Positions 5,184 through 9,075 of a stretch of 9,075 bases of DNA are shown in pieces. The DNA comes from an uncultured Planctomycetaceae bacterium (GTDB lineage Bacteria; Planctomycetota; Planctomycetia; Pirellulales; Pirellulaceae): the NCBI GenBank assembly GCA_903927685.1, contig CAIYOB010000205.1:1-9075 (forward strand). The letters run 5' to 3'. The position numbers were made by a program, and so were the translations under genes. Numbering within the stretch: the first letter of the stretch is position 1; each line of letters opens with the position of its first letter. The notes beneath the pieces are model-generated. The model did no database searches and had not been told where the DNA came from. It saw only the letters and a program-made list of their open reading frames with translations.

Positions 5184-5255
5184 GTCCTCGGAGTGTGCCG
5201 GATCGCACGCGACTCTGCGAAGGTCGAAGACCAAGTCCGACTCTTGGCGAGGACA
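5184..5255 (+). tRNA. tRNA-Arg(GCG)
   Basis: Acceptor GTCCTCG/CGAGGAC is perfect. D-stem GTGT/GCAC. Anticodon stem CGACT/GGTCG around CTGCGAA with GCG at 5217-5219. T-stem CCAAG/CTTGG is perfect around TCCGACT (C at 55). Discriminator A, followed by CTGA. Bacteria normally read CGC with an ACG tRNA edited to inosine, so an encoded GCG anticodon is unusual. The tRNA lies 10 bp before tRNA-Cys. Confidence 0.88.
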
Positions 5256-5265
5256 CTGACAACCC

Positions 5266-5338
5266 GACGCTGGAGCCAGACGGCCACGGCAACCGGCTGC
5301 AAACCGGTTTTGAGTGGGTTCAACTCCCACCGGCGTCT
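5266..5338 (+). tRNA. tRNA-Cys(GCA)
   Basis: Acceptor GACGCTG/CGGCGTC with one T-G pair. D-stem GCC/GGC, loop with GG. Anticodon stem ACCGG/CCGGT around CTGCAAA with GCA at 5299-5301. T-stem GTGGG/CCCAC around TTCAACT. Discriminator T, the identity base for Cys. Followed by CTGA, no CCA. Last tRNA of the array. Confidence 0.92.
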
Positions 5339-5394
5339 CTGACCACCCGACTGCCGGTTCAGACTACATCGACCTTGGGAGCCGAAACGTGTCC

Positions 5395-5530
5395 GGGCAA
5401 CCAAAGCGCCCTTGACCCACAACCCGCCCGTCTGGTCCAGGAAGTTCCGCATCTGAGCTGCCATGTTCCCAAAACGCGTGGGCGTGCCGAAGATGATCGC
5501 GTCGTAATCAGCCAACTCCGCCGGCACGGC
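5395..5530 (-). pseudogene. wrbA: Internal fragment of a WrbA-type NAD(P)H:quinone oxidoreductase
   Basis: About 42 minus-strand codons encode [20 protein letters not shown] followed by [14 protein letters not shown] and KGALV. This is the highly conserved flavodoxin-fold segment of WrbA, including the GTPTRFG FMN-binding loop and the DQTGGLW loop. Both the N-terminal third and the C-terminal half are missing: upstream on the minus strand the sequence turns into palindromic repeats, downstream into unrelated sequence near tRNA-Cys. The surrounding open frame (4967-5617 minus) runs antisense to two tRNAs and the YbjN gene and is not a real gene. It is a non-functional remnant and marks the right-hand border of the array. 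Confidence 0.85.
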
Positions 5531-5547
5531 TGGACCGCGAAATCCCG

Positions 5548-5560
5548 CGACCCGCGGGTT
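5548..5560. repeat. GC-rich palindrome, copy 1
   Basis: The 13 bases CGACCCGCGGGTT include the perfect palindrome ACCCGCGGGT (5550-5559) and recur exactly at 5756-5768. They are followed in both copies by a similar GAGAG-containing stretch, which suggests a dispersed intergenic repeat of which two divergent copies lie here. Confidence 0.5.
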
Positions 5561-5571
5561 TACGCCCCAAG

Positions 5572-5597
5572 CCGAGAGCTGACGCCCTCGGTTTTTT
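5572..5597 (+). terminator. Intrinsic terminator made from a TGAC-loop palindrome
   Basis: CCGAGAGC (5572-5579) pairs with GCCCTCGG (5584-5591) apart from one A-C mismatch, around the loop TGAC, and is followed by six T residues. It lies about 230 bp downstream of tRNA-Cys on the same strand and could end transcription of the array. Its core AGC-TGAC-GCC resembles the palindrome at 398-417. Confidence 0.6.
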
Positions 5598-5730
5598 CGC
5601 ATATCCCGATGCCGCAAAGGAATTTGCGTCGAACACGCCTGCCAGCCCGGCGCTCTCGGTTCGGGAAACCAGACCGCACCCCCGAGCCAAAGCCCTGGGA
5701 TTGCCGCGGCCCCCCGAAAATCGTCGCGGA

Positions 5731-5787
5731 AACTCTCGCGCTCTCGGTTAACAACCGACCCGCGGGTTACCAGCCGACGCGAGAGTT
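5731..5787. repeat. Nested palindromic repeat, copy 2
   Basis: AACTCTCGCG (5731-5740) and CGCGAGAGTT (5778-5787) form a perfect 10-bp inverted repeat. Inside lies the second copy of the CGACCCGCGGGTT element (5756-5768). No coding sequence is recognisable from 5600 to 5820; this repeat is its main content. Confidence 0.6.
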
Positions 5788-5821
5788 AGCGTCCGCGCAG
5801 AAATAACTTGCGCAATTTTGT

Positions 5822-5879
5822 GTAGGACGGATTGGCAATCCGTCCGGAAAAACAGGGACGGATTACCAATCCGTCCTAC
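5822..5879. repeat. Twin-hairpin palindromic element
   Basis: GTAGGACGGATTGG (5822-5835) and CCAATCCGTCCTAC (5866-5879) are a perfect 14-bp inverted repeat. Each half is also a hairpin by itself: GGACGGATT-GGC-AATCCGTCC (5825-5845) and GGACGGATT-ACC-AATCCGTCC (5856-5876). Two mirrored hairpins with a short spacer is the architecture of paired REP elements. There is no T-tract. Confidence 0.7.
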
Positions 5880-5885
5880 GGTTAG

Positions 5886-6227
5886 TTGTACAACTTATTC
5901 CTGCGCGGATGCTTAGGCTTTGTTTCGGCGCAGGGCGTGGTGCTGGGCCGCACGGCCGCCGGCTACGGCTGGTTCGTGGCTCCGACTCCGGGGCGTGATG
6001 AGGAGTTCACGGCGGGGGGCTCGGAGCGTCTCGCGTTAGACCCGCGGGCGGTCGCTCGGATTGACTTGCTGAGCGTCATTAGTCATGAACTTGGCCACGA
6101 GGTTGGTCTGGACGACCTCGCTCCCGGCACCGACGACGTGATGACCGACCCGCTCGGTCCCGGCCTCCGCCGTACGCCGGAAGCCGCCGCTGGCGACGCG
6201 ATATTGCAGGAACTCAGCCATCGTTGA
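5886..6227 (+). pseudogene. C-terminal fragment of a metzincin-like planctomycete protein
   Basis: 113-codon open frame from TTG at 5886, just after an in-frame TAG (5883-5885), without a ribosome binding site. Recognisable similarity starts near residue 17. AAGYGWFVAPTPGRDEEFT, then RIDLLSVISHELGHEVGLDD and DDVMTDPLGPGLRR match the C-terminal end module of large planctomycete extracellular proteins, in which a zinc-binding HExxHxxGxxD motif (His67, Glu68, His71, Gly74, Asp77) lies in a metalloprotease-like domain. The C-terminus (GDAILQELSHR, stop) looks natural, but the upstream body of such proteins, normally hundreds of residues and with a secretion motif, is missing. The frame begins immediately next to the twin-hairpin element. 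It is probably a 5'-truncated remnant. Whether the motif was catalytic in the intact protein is unknown. Confidence 0.6.
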
Positions 6228-6664
6228 ACCGGATGCCGGGGCGACGTGTTCCGGATGGATAGAGAAAAGATCGCGGGACATGTTGCACGTCAACGGCACC
6301 GTGCGGGCATCTGTCCGCAGAGCGCGCGGATTTGACACACTCGCCGGACCGGGCAGCTCTAATGGTTCCGGCCCAACTTCTTGAATCCAATCTCGTGAAC
6401 ATTGGGCTCGACGAGTGCGAAAAAAAAACTGCGGATCCGCGCTGTCGCGTGTCCCCCCCTTGTCCAAGCAGCGCTGGTCGCGACGAAATTAAGCCACAAA
6501 TCGCGACTTATCTATTGGCGGCACAGAAGTTGCGACGTTGTTGAAACGCCTCTGGACGCAGTCCGCGAAAAAGGGGTTTCGGTAGCTGACGGTGGCAGGG
6601 CAAGGTTCCGTTTGAGCCATCCGCGGGCGACAGACTCGAACGACTAACCGTCCTCGATTTTGTT
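6228..6664. other. Gene-free stretch upstream of the large exported protein
   Basis: No open frame with a recognisable motif, no tRNA and no strong hairpin. It probably contains the promoter of the gene at 6678, but I cannot pick out convincing -35 and -10 boxes. Short A and C runs occur at 6420-6428 and 6454-6460. Confidence 0.45.
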
Positions 6665-6677
6665 AGGAGAGACGCTG

Positions 6678-9075
6678 ATGTTTGCCAAACGACTATTCGC
6701 GCGCCTTCGCAAAACCTCGGCGCATTCGCTCAGGACTTCCGCCCGCGGGCGGAGACTGCGTGTCCGACGCCAGGGTTGGTTCGAGCAACTCGAAGATCGG
6801 CGGTTGCTGACGTCGATCACTTGGACCGGCGGGTCTAGCGGCAATTGGAACTGGAGCTGGAACTGGAGCAGCCTCACGGTTCCCGGCAGCGGCGACGACG
6901 TGGTAATCCCCGCGACAATTGCCCCAACCGTAACGATCGACAGCGATGCGACCGCGAGAAGCGTCTCGGTCGAGACAGGCGCGACGCTGTTGATCAACAA
7001 GAAGGCGCTTTCCGGGGGACCTCCCGGCTCGCTGGATGTTCAGAGCATTCTGGTTGCGGCCAACGCGGCGCTCTCGATTGTCGATTCCGCCAGCTTGTAC
7101 ATTTCCGCCGCCACCGCCGCCAATTCCACGATCGACGGCACCTTGACGATGAATGCCGGCAGGTTGAGCGCGGTTGGAAACGGGGTCACACTGACGGTTA
7201 ACGGCGCGGCCACACTCACCACGCCGCAAATCACCGCCTCGTCCGGCGCTACGATCAATTTCCCCAATCTGGCCGGCTACGATGCGCCCAGTTCCGTCTC
7301 GATGAAAGCCGACGGTTCGGGCAGCACGATCAGTCTGCCCAATCTGACGACGCTCACCGCCGCTGGCCATTATTCAGGATATACCACTTTTTCGGCCGAA
7401 AACGGCGGCTACCTCAGTCTCGATGCACTGGCCAGTGTCAACGTGGGCGTCAATGCCGGATACGTTACGTTGTCCTCGTCGGGCTCCGGCAGCAGGATCA
7501 ACTTGCCGTCGTTAGCATCCTTTGCCGTCCCCGCATCCTACGGACAGATCCGCGCGACGGGTGGGGGGACTCTGCTGGTCCCGTCGCTGCAAAACATCAG
7601 CCGTGCTTCCCTTGACATTGAAGGCTCGGCCGTCGATCTTTCCACGCTGAACAATCTCGATGGCGCGACAATCCGCATCGGCAGCGGGGCGCACGTTTCG
7701 TTTCCCGGCATCACCAGCTATCCGGCCGCGGCGGGCGGCGGAACCTTGGGCCTCACCGTGGACGGCGCCGGTAGCACGCTCTCCCTGCCATACCTGGCGT
7801 CGCTTAGTGCCGCCGTGAACTTCACTGCCTCGGCCGGCGGCGATCTTGAACTCCCGGCCCTCCAGTCCAGCACGGGCGGGAATGTCGTGTTCGCAGCGTC
7901 CAACACCAGTAGCGTCATCAATGCACCTGAACTGAAGACGCTAACCGGCAGCGGCAATCGGCTGAGTATCTACTACGGCGCGGGCCTTGCTGTCCCACAG
8001 CTGCCGGCGCTGAACAACGGGACCATCTCTGACTATGGCGGGACTTTCGATTTCTCGGCCCTGGCAAATATCGACTACTCCAACGTCCAACTGAATGTCG
8101 GGCAGTTGTCGCTGCCGTTGGTCACAAGCTACACAGCCACGGCGTCCCACGCGCTGCTGTCTTCCGGTTCGGGATGCATATTGAGTCTGCCGAATCTGTC
8201 TGAGATCGGCGGCAGCCCGTCGGTAAGTGCCGCTTCCGGCGGGGCGGTCGATTTGCCGGCGTTGACTACCGTTTCGGGAACCGCCGTGCGTTTCTATTCG
8301 TCTTCCGCCAGCAGCCTTCTCAATCTGCCCATCCTCGCGAGTCTGACCGGCAGCGGCGACCAGTTGCAGGTTTCCGGCGGCGGGAGTATTTCCGTCCCGC
8401 AACTGACGACTTTCCAGAACGGGATGATCGATGCCTACGGCGGGAGTTTTCATGGCCCAGGCGAAACCGTGGACTTCCCGCTCCTGGCGAACATCGACAA
8501 CACCTCGGTGTGGGTCAACGGCCAGCACTTGTCGCTCCCCTTGGTGACCAGCTATCGCAAGACGACCGCCAACGGAGGGCTGCAAACGGATGGTTCGGCC
8601 AGCCAGTTGGACCTGCCCCGCTTGTCGTCGCTCCATGTCACTACCGGCCTGCAGTTCGCTGCCGTTAACGGCAGTGCGATCGATCTGCCGGCGCTCGAAA
8701 ATGTCTCCAGCGGCGGCGTGCAATTCCTGGCGCGTGACAGCAGGAGTGTCATCCAGCTGCACGCGCTCACCAGCCTGACCGGTCCGTCCGATCAACTGGT
8801 CATCAACAACGCCAGCATCGAAACACCGCTCCTGGCAACGTTTACGCGCGGCGTCTTCAATATCACCTACGCGACGGTCAGCTACCCGTTACTCACGAAT
8901 TTCGACGGCAGCAGCATTTGGCTCTATAACAGCGCCCAGTTGACACTTGCCGGCTTGGCCGCGTTCAACGATACGAACCCTACCGCCAGCGTGAATTGGA
9001 ACAGCGGTGATGGGACCCAACTCAACCTGCCAAACCTGACGACGATCACCGGTTCGCAGGGCATGTTCGTCACCG
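6678..9075 (+). CDS. Large exported beta-solenoid-type repeat protein, incomplete at window edge
   Basis: ATG at 6678 follows AGGAG (6665-6669). The frame is open for 799 codons to the window end. The N-terminus is strongly basic (KRLFARLRK through GRRLRVRRQ), then GWFEQLEDRRLLT (residues about 34-46), the LEPR/LEDRRLL-type motif at the start of planctomycete extracellular proteins (Pfam Planc_extracel type) and linked with export. Next come TWTGGSSGNWNWSWNWSSL and VPGSGDDVVIP, a common opening of planctomycete and adhesin-like beta-repeat proteins. From about residue 190 at least 25 repeats of 20-28 residues follow, each with an L-x-LPxLxxL-type core (ISLPNLTTL, INLPSLASF, LSLPYLASL, VDLPALTTV, LNLPNLTTI) and Gly/Ser/Thr/Asn-rich turns. 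One repeat per coil of a right-handed beta-solenoid is the likely fold. Cysteine is almost absent (one). Probable role: cell-surface or secreted structural or adhesive protein. Function is inferred; no catalytic motif is visible. Confidence 0.88.
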   Translation, partial: MFAKRLFARLRKTSAHSLRTSARGRRLRVRRQGWFEQLEDRRLLTSITWTGGSSGNWNWSWNWSSLTVPGSGDDVVIPATIAPTVTIDSDATARSVSVETGATLLINKKALSGGPPGSLDVQSILVAANAALSIVDSASLYISAATAANSTIDGTLTMNAGRLSAVGNGVTLTVNGAATLTTPQITASSGATINFPNLAGYDAPSSVSMKADGSGSTISLPNLTTLTAAGHYSGYTTFSAENGGYLSLDALASVNVGVNAGYVTLSSSGSGSRINLPSLASFAVPASYGQIRATGGGTLLVPSLQNISRASLDIEGSAVDLSTLNNLDGATIRIGSGAHVSFPGITSYPAAAGGGTLGLTVDGAGSTLSLPYLASLSAAVNFTASAGGDLELPALQSSTGGNVVFAASNTSSVINAPELKTLTGSGNRLSIYYGAGLAVPQLPALNNGTISDYGGTFDFSALANIDYSNVQLNVGQLSLPLVTSYTATASHALLSSGSGCILSLPNLSEIGGSPSVSAASGGAVDLPALTTVSGTAVRFYSSSASSLLNLPILASLTGSGDQLQVSGGGSISVPQLTTFQNGMIDAYGGSFHGPGETVDFPLLANIDNTSVWVNGQHLSLPLVTSYRKTTANGGLQTDGSASQLDLPRLSSLHVTTGLQFAAVNGSAIDLPALENVSSGGVQFLARDSRSVIQLHALTSLTGPSDQLVINNASIETPLLATFTRGVFNITYATVSYPLLTNFDGSSIWLYNSAQLTLAGLAAFNDTNPTASVNWNSGDGTQLNLPNLTTITGSQGMFVT
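7497..9075 (+). repeat. Six-coil supermodules inside the exported protein gene
   Basis: Coils group into units of six starting at 7497 (INLPSLASF), 7917 (INAPELKTL), 8319 (LNLPILASL) and 8751 (IQLHALTSL), 140, 134 and 144 codons apart. The second, third and fourth units share opening motifs (LTGSGNRL, LTGSGDQL, LTGPSDQL), and units two and three share LANID followed by LSLPLVTSY. Coil lengths run in similar order in the complete units (23-25, 20-27, 20-21, 25-28, 22-24, 24). The last unit is cut by the window edge. Confidence 0.7.

Noticed and set aside
4967..5617. 216-codon minus-strand frame containing the WrbA segment
   Set aside because: Only about 42 codons match WrbA; the rest runs antisense through two tRNAs and the YbjN gene.
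5072..5806. 244-codon plus-strand frame
   Set aside because: It crosses the end of the YbjN gene, both last tRNAs and palindromic repeats, and encodes no recognisable sequence.
6644..8795. Several minus-strand frames opposite the large exported protein
   Set aside because: They are shadows caused by high third-position GC of the plus-strand gene; the plus frame has the start site, secretion motif and repeats.
1..9075. CRISPR array
   Set aside because: No regularly spaced direct repeats with unique spacers are present; the repeats seen are palindromic elements or protein-coding repeats.

Overview
The window looks like accessory DNA from a planctomycete. The clearest sign is the long reading frame that starts at 6678 and runs off the right edge. 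It carries the LEDRRLL-type N-terminal motif seen on planctomycete exported giant proteins, followed by glycine-, serine- and threonine-rich beta-repeat sequence. Other signs are high GC, a planctomycete-style recombinase C-terminal domain, IS4-type transposase debris, and several kinds of short palindromic intergenic repeat.

Layout. Positions 1-1560 are a graveyard of mobile-element pieces on the minus strand: the C-terminal part of an IS4-type transposase (471-956) and a probable fusion of a Zn-ribbon-like N-terminus with a recombinase C-terminus (974-1453). Positions 1560-1952 hold no gene but contain a strong plus-strand terminator and a near-perfect hairpin. A 239-residue unrecognised protein lies at 1953-2672 on the minus strand, with a terminator or attenuator-like hairpin just upstream of it.

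Positions 2826-5338 form the core of the window: a plus-strand array of eleven foldable tRNA genes. In order they are Thr-GGT, Ala-TGC, Ala-GGC, Ser-GCT, Arg-TCT, Ser-GGA, His-GTG, Thr-TGT, Arg-TCG, Arg-GCG and Cys-GCA, preceded by one degenerate tRNA remnant. None encodes the 3' CCA. Many directly adjacent genes are only 10-11 nt apart. Between them sit small protein genes or fragments: a ParB-like domain ORF, the N-terminus of an HNH nuclease cut off at a tRNA, the tail of an SPFH/band-7 protein, and an apparently intact YbjN-family gene. This resembles the mobile tRNA arrays known from other bacteria. The tRNAs have unusual features (an Arg GCG anticodon, two C33 anticodon loops, one D-loop without GG), but several identity elements are kept, such as G3-U70 in both Ala tRNAs, G-1/C73 in His and U73 in Cys.

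Positions 5340-6227 are again a debris zone: an internal wrbA fragment on the minus strand, palindromic repeats, a twin hairpin, and the truncated C-terminus of a metzincin-like protein with a HExxHxxGxxD motif. After about 450 bp without a recognisable gene, a large exported beta-solenoid-type protein begins at 6678 and is incomplete at the window edge. Its repeats are organised in six-coil supermodules.

The tRNA array and its embedded ORFs are the most notable system here. All assignments come from reading the sequence; no database search or folding program was run.
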